From: Thermosipho atlanticus DSM 15807 | Lineage (GTDB): Bacteria > Thermotogota > Thermotogae > Thermotogales > Fervidobacteriaceae | Assembly: GCF_900129985.1 (NCBI RefSeq) | Contig: NZ_FQXN01000005.1 | Span: 62,001-126,000 of the forward strand | DNA: 64,000 nucleotides | Direction of reading: 5' to 3' | Shown here: positions 16,949-25,392 of the stretch, one piece after another | How positions within the stretch are numbered: position 1 is the first letter of the stretch | How the letters are laid out: every line of letters starts with the position of its first letter | Translations under genes and position numbers: made by a program | The notes under the pieces: generated by a model | The model's database searches: none | The model's input: the letters and a program-made list of their open reading frames with translations, nothing else | What the model was told of the DNA's origin: nothing

Positions 16949-17596
16949 GTGAGTTTATTCTTTGGTAAAAAAGAACAACTAGTTATAGAACTATTCCACC
17001 AACATCTAGATGCTGTAGAAGATACAATTAAAAAATTATTAGATTTAATTCAAAGTATGGAAAATAATAATAATGATAAAGTAAAAGAACTTGCAGAAGA
17101 GGTAAGAAAATCAGAAACAATAGCTGATAAAATAAGAAGGAAAGCTGAATTAGAAATGTATTCTGGAGCATTCTTACCAAACTTTAGAGGAGATTTGTTA
17201 GGTACAATTGAATCTCTTGATAAAATTGCCAATAAAGCTGAATCTGTCGCAGACGAAATAGATCTCCAAAATTTAAAAATTCCCGCAGAACTTTTTAAAG
17301 ATTTTGAAAATCTAGTGCAGAAATCTCTTGAAACTTATCTGGCATTAAAAGACGCTGCAAGAGAAATGTTTGAAGATTTTGAAAGTGCCAGTTTAAAAAT
17401 AACAGACACTGAAAAATTTGAACATGAAACAGATAAAATTGAAAGAAATACTATAAGAAAAATTTTTTCTATGGATCTTCCTCTTGCTGAAAAAATACAA
17501 CTAAAAAAACTTGTTCATAGAATAGCTGATATTTCTGACACTGCGGAAGACGTTTCTGATAGAATTCAAATAATTTTGTATAAAAGAAAAGTATAA
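16949..17596 (+). CDS. DUF47 / PhoU-like Pit accessory protein
   Basis: The 215-residue, highly charged helical protein shows the repeated PhoU-type pattern: ESLDKIANKAESVADEID in the first half and VHRIADISDTAEDVSDRIQ in the second. DUF47 proteins accompany PiT carriers and are thought to regulate them. The GTG at 16949 with AGGAGGTG seven bases upstream is preferred over the GTG at 16940, which lies in the ribosome binding site. It forms a two-gene operon with the PiT gene. Confidence 0.9.
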   Translation: MSLFFGKKEQLVIELFHQHLDAVEDTIKKLLDLIQSMENNNNDKVKELAEEVRKSETIADKIRRKAELEMYSGAFLPNFRGDLLGTIESLDKIANKAESVADEIDLQNLKIPAELFKDFENLVQKSLETYLALKDAAREMFEDFESASLKITDTEKFEHETDKIERNTIRKIFSMDLPLAEKIQLKKLVHRIADISDTAEDVSDRIQIILYKRKV

Positions 17597-17616
17597 TTAT
17601 TGAAATTAATTTTAGC

Positions 17617-19191
17617 TCAACTTTTTCTTCGTGATTTTAAAAATTCATCATCGGGATAAAACTCCGACTTTTCGGTTTCAAGGCAAATTCGCAATTTAAC
17701 ATTACCAATTTTTGTCCCAAAAGATTTTATTTCAAATCCTTTTGACATAATTCCTTTTATGAACGGTTTTCCATTTCTAAGTTTCAACGACGCGAAAAAT
17801 AAATAGTTTTCTAGATCTTTTCCTAAATCATCACTTACAAATATCATATTATTTAAAATACCAGCTGTTAAGGCATACATTTTCTTTTGCTGATTTGTAA
17901 GTTCTGTTTCACTATTTCTCAATAACAAACAGTCAGGATCGTTCCACCACCAAACACCATTAGTAAAATATCTCATTATGACATTTCTCAAGGCATAATA
18001 CGCATTTGGAATCATAACATCTGGTGCGTTTTTGTTATAAAATGGTGCTGTATCTGGTCCTATTCTCATTCCATCAACATAACCTATTGATGGTAGAAGA
18101 GGAGCACCACATCCTAAAACAAATGACTTGTCTACCACTTTCCTTATTATTTTCAATCCTTCTCTATACGCTTGTATGGGAGATATATTTGAATATCTTT
18201 TTCCAGGAATTGCCCCTGCAAATAGAAAATCTATTTTAAAATAATCAAAACCTGCATCTTTTAATTTTATAAAAAGTTCTTCAAGATATTTTTTCACTTC
18301 AGGATGAGTCAAATCAAGTGCATAAATTCTTTTATTCCAATTTTCATAGGCAACGAGAGGCTCTCCGTCTTCATTTCTCACTAACCAATCTTTATGTACT
18401 TTAAATATTTTTGAGGTTTCCGAAACACTAAACGGTGCAAGCCAAATTCCTGGTTTATAACCAAATTTTTTTATCGTTTCTGCCATTTCTTTAAAACAAG
18501 GGAAATTTTCTTTAGGTTCCCAATCTCCTATATCTTTTTGCCAAGAATCGTCTATTTGAAATACTTCAAAGGGATATTTTATAGAAAAGTTTAAATTTCT
18601 TAATACATCTTCCCAAGTTAGATTTTGGAAATAATAGTACCAACTAGACCAACCTATGGGATTCCAATTTAAAAAGTTCGGTTTCATTTCCTGCTTTACA
18701 TACTCTGCATACACGTGTAATAAAACATCAATATTTCCAAACAAAATAACCATCGGTTCTATTTCTACATAATCATCAAATTCGGTATTAAAATAGTCTA
18801 TATAGCCTTTTATTTTTCCTCGTTTAATAACAAAATATGGGTGCCCTATTTTGGAAGAAAGAAAACCAACTAACATATTTTCATTTCCTACAAAGTAATC
18901 ACTAACTATTGCCTCTAACAATAATTGTGGATTCGGATTCAAAGAAAAAGCATTCTTTTTTAAAAGTTCTTTTGGGATGTTTAAAACATCATTCGCATCA
19001 ATTATTTTTGTTGGACCCCAGCTTTGCCAATTGTTTATAAGCAATTTACCTTCCAGATCTATTTCAAACAATTTCACTTTTCCTGGTTTTCCCTTTACTT
19101 TTCCTCTCACTATTATTCCGTGAGATATTCTTTCCTTTTTTAATTGCAAAAAATAATTTTCATTCTTTATTTCTCCTTCAAATATTTCCAT
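17617..19191 (-). CDS. galA: Alpha-galactosidase, glycoside hydrolase family 36
   Basis: The 524-residue enzyme removes terminal alpha-1,6-galactose from melibiose, raffinose or galactomannan fragments. The GH36/GH-D barrel shows WSSWYYYFQNLTW, EVFQIDDSWQKDIGDWE, the nucleophile region DYFKIDFLFAGAIPG, and the acid/base region GMRIGPDTAPF, then WWWNDPDC. No signal peptide is seen, so it should be cytosolic and act on imported oligosaccharides. The ATG at 19191 has AGGAGG about eleven bases upstream. It is divergent from a radical SAM gene, and no galactose genes are adjacent. Confidence 0.92.
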   Translation of the reverse strand: MEIFEGEIKNENYFLQLKKERISHGIIVRGKVKGKPGKVKLFEIDLEGKLLINNWQSWGPTKIIDANDVLNIPKELLKKNAFSLNPNPQLLLEAIVSDYFVGNENMLVGFLSSKIGHPYFVIKRGKIKGYIDYFNTEFDDYVEIEPMVILFGNIDVLLHVYAEYVKQEMKPNFLNWNPIGWSSWYYYFQNLTWEDVLRNLNFSIKYPFEVFQIDDSWQKDIGDWEPKENFPCFKEMAETIKKFGYKPGIWLAPFSVSETSKIFKVHKDWLVRNEDGEPLVAYENWNKRIYALDLTHPEVKKYLEELFIKLKDAGFDYFKIDFLFAGAIPGKRYSNISPIQAYREGLKIIRKVVDKSFVLGCGAPLLPSIGYVDGMRIGPDTAPFYNKNAPDVMIPNAYYALRNVIMRYFTNGVWWWNDPDCLLLRNSETELTNQQKKMYALTAGILNNMIFVSDDLGKDLENYLFFASLKLRNGKPFIKGIMSKGFEIKSFGTKIGNVKLRICLETEKSEFYPDDEFLKSRRKS

Positions 19192-19244
19192 CTTTCTTTT
19201 TCCTCCTTTCAAACTTACATTATCATTTTATACTAAATTTTACT

Positions 19245-19301
19245 TTTGAAGCATTTAAAACTATGATATAATATACATATGTATATATATATATACACAT
19301 C
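19245..19301 (+). promoter_or_regulatory. Promoter and TA-repeat leader of the radical SAM gene
   Basis: An extended -10 TGATATAAT (19264-19272) has a weak -35 TTTGAA at 19245-19250. Between this and the ribosome binding site lies a TA-dinucleotide tract (about 19273-19297) containing self-complementary segments that could fold in the short 5' leader. Confidence 0.55.
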
Positions 19302-19313
19302 GGAGGGGAAATT

Positions 19314-20495
19314 ATGAATTTGGATAAAAAACTCAAAATCCTCATTTCCTCAGCAAAATACGACGTTGCTTGTTCCTCAATATACCTAAAAAACAGAAAC
19401 TTCCTAAACTTAGGCTATAGTAGTAAATGTGTTCCTCTTTTAAAGGTTCTTTTTTCAAATGCTTGTATATACGATTGCGCATACTGTATTAATAGAAAGT
19501 CAAATAACATTCCACGCGCAACTTTTTCTGTTAATGAACTTGTAAATATTACAATAAGCTTTTACAAAAAAAATTATACTAAAGGTCTTTTTTTAAGTTC
19601 TGCTATCATTAAAAATCCTGATTACACTATGGAACAAATGATAAAAGTTGTAAAAAAACTTAGAACAAAAGAAAAATTTAATGGATATATACATTTAAAG
19701 ATTATACCAGGGGTTGACGAAAAACTAATTGAAGAGGCAGGATTATACGCTGATAGACTCAGCATAAATGTTGAATTTCCAACAAAAAAATCTCTTAAAT
19801 TTCTCGCTCCAGATAAAGAACCTGAATCTATACAAAAACCTCTTATTGTGTCTTCAAAAAAATATATTGAAACAATTTCTGAAGTAAAAAAATACAAACA
19901 TGCGAAACTTTTTTCTCCAGCAGGCCAAACTACACAATTAATAGTCGGTGCAACTCCTGAATCAGATAAGAAAATACTTTCTTTTGCTGATAAGTTATAT
20001 AAAGATTATAAATTGAAAAGAGTCTATTATTCAGCATACATTGCTGTAAATTATGATAAAAAACTTCCCACAACAAGTGAATCACAAATACGTGAAAATA
20101 GGCTCTATCAAGCGGATTTCCTTATAAGACTGTATAATTTCCGAATAGAAGAACTTTTCGAAAAGTCTGAAAGGCTTGATCTAAAAATAGATCCAAAAAC
20201 AAAATGGGCAATTAACCATCCGGAATTCTTTCCTATAGAAATAAACAGTGCTTCATATGACGAACTTATCAGAGTGCCAGGGATAGGGATTAAAACTGCA
20301 AAACTAATAATAAAAGCAAGAAAATTGTCTTCTCTCAATTTTGATAATCTTATTAAAATTGGAGTTCTTTTGAAAAAAGCAAAATATTTTATCACTTGCA
20401 ACGGAAAAAAATATAACAACCTCGAAAGATCCACGCCTTTGTTTTCCATTAACTTTTCCAAAGAAGAAGATAAAACGGAATGTTTTAGCTTATAA
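19314..20495 (+). CDS. Radical SAM protein with C-terminal HhH, putative DNA modification/repair
   Basis: The 393-residue protein carries a radical SAM cluster motif CIYDCAYC (Cys51, Cys55, Cys58; CX3CX2C) and a helix-hairpin-helix DNA-binding motif near residues 310-335 (IRVPGIGIKTAKLIIKARK). This combination, and the opening KLKILISSAKYDVACSSIY, fits the family annotated as putative DNA modification/repair radical SAM protein, usually encoded next to a uracil-DNA-glycosylase-like partner. No such partner is present here: the next 430 bp are non-coding. The ATG at 19314 follows GGAGGGGAAATT. Function is inferred from family context only. Confidence 0.85.
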   Translation: MNLDKKLKILISSAKYDVACSSIYLKNRNFLNLGYSSKCVPLLKVLFSNACIYDCAYCINRKSNNIPRATFSVNELVNITISFYKKNYTKGLFLSSAIIKNPDYTMEQMIKVVKKLRTKEKFNGYIHLKIIPGVDEKLIEEAGLYADRLSINVEFPTKKSLKFLAPDKEPESIQKPLIVSSKKYIETISEVKKYKHAKLFSPAGQTTQLIVGATPESDKKILSFADKLYKDYKLKRVYYSAYIAVNYDKKLPTTSESQIRENRLYQADFLIRLYNFRIEELFEKSERLDLKIDPKTKWAINHPEFFPIEINSASYDELIRVPGIGIKTAKLIIKARKLSSLNFDNLIKIGVLLKKAKYFITCNGKKYNNLERSTPLFSINFSKEEDKTECFSL

Positions 20496-20927
20496 AAATT
20501 ATTTTTTAATGCTAATATAAATTCCCCGAAAGATTATGCAATAAAGATTCACTCATAAATTCAGTAAATTCCTTTCTTATTTGTAAAGATAATTTATAAT
20601 AAAATCCTCAAATAATCAATGCTTTCAAAACCTTATCATTTGTTAAGTACATTAAGTACATTCTCTGATAAAAAAGAAGTATTAAAAGTAGACCATATCT
20701 TTTTCTAAAATTAACTAAAATGATTATTTAAAATTAATGTGAAATTAAAAACTCACAAACTGAAACATTCTAACAAAAGAATAGAATTTTGCTTTCTGAG
20801 TTAAAATAAAAACATTAAACCTGGTTATGCTTGTTTAGATTTTTAAATTTATTATTTTCTCATTTCACTTTTAAATTCTTTGTGTGATAAAATTTTATTT
20901 GTATTTTATTACAAAGGAGGTGCTTTT
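20496..20927. other. Intergenic gap without a recognisable gene
   Basis: This 432-bp stretch is very A+T rich with stops in all frames. It includes a short direct repeat TTAAGTACA/TTAAGTACA near 20643-20662. An extended -10-like TGTGATAAAAT near 20883-20893 is the probable promoter of the LysM-phosphatase gene. It may contain remains of a lost gene, but I see no readable similarity. Confidence 0.45.
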
Positions 20928-21863
20928 ATGAAAAAACTTATTGTTGTTTTATTAGTCATTTTGTTTGCTACTCTTCTATTGAGTACAGAGTTTTATATTG
21001 TAAAAGAGGGAGATACCTTATCGAAAATCGCTAAAGAAAACGGTTTAACTGTCGAGGAATTGGTGCAGTACAATAATCTTGAAAATCCAGATTTAATTTT
21101 CGTTGGTCAGAAACTTCGTCTAACACCTAAATACACCCAAAAAGATTTAAATGAACAACTAGTAATGTCTATTCTTTGGTACCAAAATTCTGGAGAAATG
21201 AGAGCACTTGCTTATCAAGCGTTTAATGTTGCAAAATTGATTTATGACATGGATCTAAAAGAAGAAGCAACGCAAACAAGGGCGGTAATTGTAGATGTCG
21301 ATGAAACAGTCCTTAATAACAGTCCATATGACGCCGGACATATTGGTACAGAACATGCGTATCCAGTTGGCTGGACAGAGTGGTGTGAAGCAAGGCTTGC
21401 AACGGCAATTCCTGGTGCTGTTGAATTTTTAAATTATGTTGCCAAAACTGGCGGAGAAGTTTTCTATATTACCAATAGGAAAGAAAACGTTAAACAAGCA
21501 ACTATAGATAATTTAAAAATGCTTGGCTTTCCATTCGCTGATGAAGAACATGTGTTGACTAGAACAACAACTTCAGATAAGGAACCCAGAAGACAGATGG
21601 TTGCAAAAAAATATAGAATTGTACTTTTAATGGGAGACAATTTAAACGACTTCTCTTCGCTATTTGCGAAAAAAAGTGTAGAAGAGAGAGCCGCTCTTGT
21701 TGATAAAATGAAAGAAATGTGGGGTACAAAATTTATAGTTCTTCCAAATCCAATTTATGGAGACTGGGAGGGAGCAATTTATAATTATAATTGGGGATTA
21801 AGTCCTGAGGAAAAAGACAAAGCAAGGAAAGAACATTTATTTATGTGGAAATATGAACAATAG
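20928..21863 (+). CDS. Secreted LysM-domain acid phosphatase (HAD class B / lipoprotein e(P4)-like)
   Basis: The 311-residue protein begins with a signal peptide (KKLIVVLLVILFATLLLS), then one LysM domain (FYIVKEGDTLSKIAKENGLTVEEL... GQKLRL, about residues 22-66). A HAD phosphatase domain of the acid phosphatase/e(P4) type follows, with the nucleophile motif VIVDVDETVLNNS, motif II-like YITNRKE, and LMGDNLNDF. It has no lipobox Cys, so anchoring would be by LysM binding to peptidoglycan. It probably releases phosphate from nucleotides or sugar phosphates outside the cytoplasm. AAGGAGGTGCTTTT precedes the ATG at 20928. A strong terminator follows. Confidence 0.88.
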   Translation: MKKLIVVLLVILFATLLLSTEFYIVKEGDTLSKIAKENGLTVEELVQYNNLENPDLIFVGQKLRLTPKYTQKDLNEQLVMSILWYQNSGEMRALAYQAFNVAKLIYDMDLKEEATQTRAVIVDVDETVLNNSPYDAGHIGTEHAYPVGWTEWCEARLATAIPGAVEFLNYVAKTGGEVFYITNRKENVKQATIDNLKMLGFPFADEEHVLTRTTTSDKEPRRQMVAKKYRIVLLMGDNLNDFSSLFAKKSVEERAALVDKMKEMWGTKFIVLPNPIYGDWEGAIYNYNWGLSPEEKDKARKEHLFMWKYEQ

Positions 21864-21871
21864 CCACTTAA

Positions 21872-21906
21872 AAACCTGGCTCTTTATGGGCCAGGTTTTT
21901 TTCTTC
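21872..21906 (+). terminator. Rho-independent terminator after LysM phosphatase gene
   Basis: The stem AACCTGGC (21873-21880) with GCCAGGTT (21890-21897) is followed by a long T run. Confidence 0.9.
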
Positions 21907-21950
21907 CGAATATTCATAAATATCGTATTTCTCAAAAAACTAAATGTCAG

Positions 21951-21979
21951 TTGACATCTCAATCATAATATAATATAAT
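21951..21979 (+). promoter_or_regulatory. Consensus sigma-A promoter for tRNA-Pro
   Basis: A perfect -35 TTGACA (21951-21956) and a perfect -10 TATAAT (21974-21979) are separated by 17 bp. The tRNA starts 13 bp downstream. Confidence 0.9.
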
Positions 21980-21991
21980 TATTTTTGCAGT

Positions 21992-22068
21992 CGGGGTGTA
22001 GCGCAGTTGGCTAGCGCGCTTGCATGGGGCGCAAGAGGTCGCTGGTTCAAGTCCAGTCACCCCGACCA
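21992..22068 (+). tRNA. tRNA-Pro (anticodon GGG)
   Basis: A full cloverleaf can be drawn. The acceptor CGGGGTG pairs with CACCCCG, the D stem GCGC with GCGC, and the anticodon stem CTTGC with GCAAG. The loop ATGGGGC places GGG at positions 34-36. The T arm is GCTGG-TTCAAGT-CCAGT. The discriminator A and CCA are encoded. Anticodon GGG reads CCC and CCU. A T run follows within a few bases and probably terminates transcription. Confidence 0.96.
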
Positions 22069-22073
22069 TTTTT

Positions 22074-22907
22074 TTATCCCTTCAAACCGCTGCTAACCAA
22101 ACTTTTAACAAACAAATTTTGAATTAAGAAAAAAACTAATAAAGTTGGAGCAAGAACAATCATAGTACCTGCCATTATTGTTCCCCAATTGTTTGCCGCT
22201 TCTGCATCAATTAGCATTTTTACGCCAATCTGGGCTGTTTTCATTTTGTCCTCCATAGTTATAACTAAAGGCCACAAATACATATTCCAAGCATAAACAA
22301 AGTTAATTAATGCTGCACCTCCTATCATTGCTTTTGATAGTGGTAATAACACTTTTATAAGATATTGCATAGGAGTTGCTCCATCTATTCTTGCTGCATC
22401 ACTTAGTTCTTGAGGAATTGTCTTAAAATGTTGCCTCATTAAAAACGTATTTGTTGCACTTGCAGTAAATGGAATTATTAAAGCCAAATATGTATTTACC
22501 CACCCTAAACTTTTCATGAGTAAAAACAAAGGTACAATCATTACCGTTTCAGCAGGTAAAAACAAAGTTATAAATAAAGTAGAAAATGCTATTTTTTTAC
22601 CTTTAAAATTAAAATTAGAAAAAGCATAACCTGCTAGAATACCCGTAACTAACTTTCCCAAAGTTATAAAAACAGCTACTATAACCGAATTAATAATCAT
22701 TCTACCAAGTGGAACTAGTCTCAAAGCCTCCTTATAATTTTGCCAGTATAAACTGCTTGGTACAATTTTAGGAGGAAAACTAAATACTTCTGCAGGTTTC
22801 ATAAAACTCATTAAAAAAGCAAGTAAAATAGGAGAAAACATCATGAACGTAATAACAACCAAAAGAACCTCAGAAATTATAAAGTACACTTTATTTTTTC
22901 TTCTCAT
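22074..22907 (-). CDS. Sugar ABC transporter permease, MalG/UgpE-like
   Basis: The 277-residue permease has about six transmembrane helices. The EAA loop is DAARIDGATPMQYLIKVLLPLSKAMIGG, characteristic of CUT1-family sugar importers. It is the last gene of the three-gene sugar operon, 9 bp after the first permease. The ATG at 22907 follows GAGGTGATAAT. The gene ends six bases from the tRNA-Pro on the other strand. Substrate is unknown. Confidence 0.9.
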   Translation of the reverse strand: MRRKNKVYFIISEVLLVVITFMMFSPILLAFLMSFMKPAEVFSFPPKIVPSSLYWQNYKEALRLVPLGRMIINSVIVAVFITLGKLVTGILAGYAFSNFNFKGKKIAFSTLFITLFLPAETVMIVPLFLLMKSLGWVNTYLALIIPFTASATNTFLMRQHFKTIPQELSDAARIDGATPMQYLIKVLLPLSKAMIGGAALINFVYAWNMYLWPLVITMEDKMKTAQIGVKMLIDAEAANNWGTIMAGTMIVLAPTLLVFFLIQNLFVKSLVSSGLKG

Positions 22908-22916
22908 ATTATCACC

Positions 22917-23783
22917 TCACTGATAATGTACGCCTTTTTCTACAAACCTGAAATACATATATGTTATAACCGACATCACTCCAAACATAACCACAGACTG
23001 TGCCGCCGCAAGTCCATTATCCTGAAAAGCAAAGCCATCAAGATACAGTCGATAAATCATGGTCGTTGTACTTCCAAGAGGTCCACCTCGAGTCATAATA
23101 TCAATAATACCAAATGATGAAAACATGGTAGTTGTAAAATTCATGATGAACAAATAAAAAGTTATAGGAGTAACAAGCGGGAATTTTATTCGCCACATTC
23201 TTGTCCAAGTACTTGCTCCATCTAACATTGAAGATTCTAAAATTGAATCAGGAATATTCTGAAGAGCTGCAATATAAAAGATTAAATCAAAAGGCAACAT
23301 CTTCCAAACAGTAGCGGCAATAAGTGCTATCATTGCATATGGCACTGTAGTTAACCAATCTACATTTATATTAAAGGTTATTTGAAATAGATAATTCAAA
23401 AGGCCTGCGGTTGGAGTAAAAAGCATAGCCCACAATGTTGCAGAAATCGCTGGGGATACAGCATATGGAGAAAACATTAACGTTCTAAATACTCTTGTAC
23501 CCGGCAAATTTTGCACTAACAGTTGGGAAATTAAAAAGGCTAAAAATATTGTTATTCCAACACTTGTAAATGAATAAATAAAAGTTGTTTTTAAAACTTT
23601 GTAATACTCGCTATCTGTAAACAAGTCAATGTAATTATCCAATCCTACAAAAATAGACCTATCACCAAATGGGGATTCCTGAAAGAAACTTAACTTGAAT
23701 GAACTAAACGCAGGGAAATAAATAAAAAATATGATAATTACAAAAGTTGGTATTAAAAGAATGTAAGGTGTTAATCTTTTCAA
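22917..23783 (-). CDS. Sugar ABC transporter permease, MalF/UgpA-like
   Basis: The 288-residue permease has about six transmembrane helices, with the EAA loop ESSMLDGASTWTRMWRIKFPLVTPI. It pairs with the permease gene 9 bp downstream. The start is taken as the TTG at 23783, eight bases after TAGGAGG. An in-frame GTG at 23792 falls against that site. A GC-rich hairpin at 23810-23828 lies between the binding-protein gene and this one. Confidence 0.9.
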   Translation of the reverse strand: MKRLTPYILLIPTFVIIIFFIYFPAFSSFKLSFFQESPFGDRSIFVGLDNYIDLFTDSEYYKVLKTTFIYSFTSVGITIFLAFLISQLLVQNLPGTRVFRTLMFSPYAVSPAISATLWAMLFTPTAGLLNYLFQITFNINVDWLTTVPYAMIALIAATVWKMLPFDLIFYIAALQNIPDSILESSMLDGASTWTRMWRIKFPLVTPITFYLFIMNFTTTMFSSFGIIDIMTRGGPLGSTTTMIYRLYLDGFAFQDNGLAAAQSVVMFGVMSVITYMYFRFVEKGVHYQ

Positions 23784-23809
23784 ATAAAACACCTCCTAAT
23801 TTTTTAAAC

Positions 23810-23828
23810 GCGCCCCAAAATGGGGCGC
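23810..23828 (-). terminator. Intercistronic hairpin between sugar-binding protein and permease genes
   Basis: GCGCCCCA (23810-23817) pairs exactly with TGGGGCGC (23821-23828) around a 3-nt loop. There is no clean T run on the minus-strand transcript. It probably acts as a 3' stabiliser or partial attenuator that keeps binding-protein mRNA in excess of permease mRNA. Confidence 0.65.
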
Positions 23829-23866
23829 TAATTTATTTTGTTTAATGTAAACAACCGGTATATTTA

Positions 23867-25180
23867 TTATTCATAAAGTCTGTTATACTTCTTAAGCGCT
23901 CTTGTCACTTCTTTAGCTGCCCAGTCGAGTGCTTGATCGACAGTTAATTCTCCGTTTATAACTTTTTCATATGCTGTTTCTATTATTTCTCTTGTTTCTG
24001 GGAATACTCCTATAATTGCTCCATTTGTATTTGGAGTTTGTTTTGAAAGTAATAATTGGAAGATGGCTGTTAAGTAATTAGGATGATCAGCATAAAAACC
24101 CTCCATAAGGAGTTGTTCAACTGCATCTTTTCTTACTGGGAAATACCCCGTTTCAAGATGCCATTTAATCTGTTGTGCAGGTTCAGTCATCCACTTTACA
24201 AATTCCCATGCTGCATCAATTTCTTCTTGAGGATGATTTTTTAATATCCACAATGAACCTCCTCCAATTACTACTCCACCTTGTACAGACAAATCTGGTT
24301 TTGGTAAAAACGCAGTACCAACTTCCCAACCATTTTCTCTTGCTGTTTCAGTAATAAATTTTACATCAGATGTTGAATAGAATAACATAGCAGCTTTTCC
24401 AGAAAGGAATATCTGTCTTGCTCCACTCCAATCTTCCCTTTTTGTATTAATTAACAATCCTTCTTTGGTCATTTTTGCAAGTAATTCGAATATATTTTTC
24501 CCAGCTTGGCTGTTAAAAACTGCTTCAGTTGGTCTTTTACCGCCTCTACCGTTATCATTATTTACTAATGGAGCATTCTGAACAGCCATAAGTTGCTCAA
24601 AGAACCATGAATGTGTTGGCCATGTAAGACCATATCTAATAATGTTTCCTTTTTCATCTTTCTTTACTAACTTTCTACTATACTCAATTAATTCTTCAAA
24701 AGTTCTTGGTGGTTTATTTGGATCAAGACCTGCTTCCTTGAAAAAGGTTTTGTTGTAGAACAAAATTGCATTAGATGAATTAAATGGCATTGAATAAAGT
24801 TTTCCTCCAACTGTGTAATAATTGAGTACTTGAGGTAAAAATGCTCCTAAATCAATGGAAGGATCCTTTGCAATTAAATCTCCTATTGGTACCGCAATGT
24901 TTCCATCTATCATAGCTCTTGTACCAATATCATAAATTTGCACCACATGAGGTGGCTTCCCTGCTTTTACCGCAGCAATAGTTTTGTTAAACGTGTCTCT
25001 GTAAGATCCTGTATACTGAACATTTATTTGTATATCAGGATGTGTTGCCATGAACTCCTTAGCCATGTTTTCTAAAAGTTCTATCCTCCATCCACTCATA
25101 GCATGCCAAAATTCAATAGTAACTTTTGAAAAACTTAAGATACTAATTAAAACAAGCATAACAATTAATACTTTTTTCAT
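23867..25180 (-). CDS. Sugar ABC transporter substrate-binding protein
   Basis: The 437-residue periplasmic protein has a signal peptide (KKVLIVMLVLISILSFS) and the type 1 extracellular solute-binding architecture. Landmarks include TIEFWHAMSGWRIELLENMAKEF, NAILFYNKTFFKEAGLDPNKPPRTFEELI and the C-terminal EEIDAAWEFVKWMTEPAQQIKWH. It resembles UgpB-like members (glycerol-3-phosphate or oligosaccharide binding), but the ligand cannot be read from sequence. The ATG at 25180 is preceded by GGGAGGGGTATAC. It is the first gene of the operon. No ATPase is encoded, so a shared MsmX-type ATPase elsewhere is expected. Confidence 0.92.
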   Translation of the reverse strand: MKKVLIVMLVLISILSFSKVTIEFWHAMSGWRIELLENMAKEFMATHPDIQINVQYTGSYRDTFNKTIAAVKAGKPPHVVQIYDIGTRAMIDGNIAVPIGDLIAKDPSIDLGAFLPQVLNYYTVGGKLYSMPFNSSNAILFYNKTFFKEAGLDPNKPPRTFEELIEYSRKLVKKDEKGNIIRYGLTWPTHSWFFEQLMAVQNAPLVNNDNGRGGKRPTEAVFNSQAGKNIFELLAKMTKEGLLINTKREDWSGARQIFLSGKAAMLFYSTSDVKFITETARENGWEVGTAFLPKPDLSVQGGVVIGGGSLWILKNHPQEEIDAAWEFVKWMTEPAQQIKWHLETGYFPVRKDAVEQLLMEGFYADHPNYLTAIFQLLLSKQTPNTNGAIIGVFPETREIIETAYEKVINGELTVDQALDWAAKEVTRALKKYNRLYE

Positions 25181-25392
25181 GTATACCCCTCCCTTCCAAT
25201 TGTGTGTTACTAATTATACACAAAATTTTTATTTTTTTTTCATCCAGAAAACAAAAGCAATTCAAAGATATATATAGATAATGTATAATAATTTTATGTA
25301 AAATATTCTGACAAAAAATTTTTTATTTATTCAAATTATTTACAATAAATGTCTTTAAATGTTATTATTAAAAAAGATAAGGAGGAACTATC

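Noticed and set aside
19273-19297. A TA-dinucleotide tract considered as a phase-variation switch.
   Set aside because: It is short (about seven TA units in the longest uninterrupted part) and lies in the leader of a gene with no surface role, and length variation cannot be seen from one sequence.
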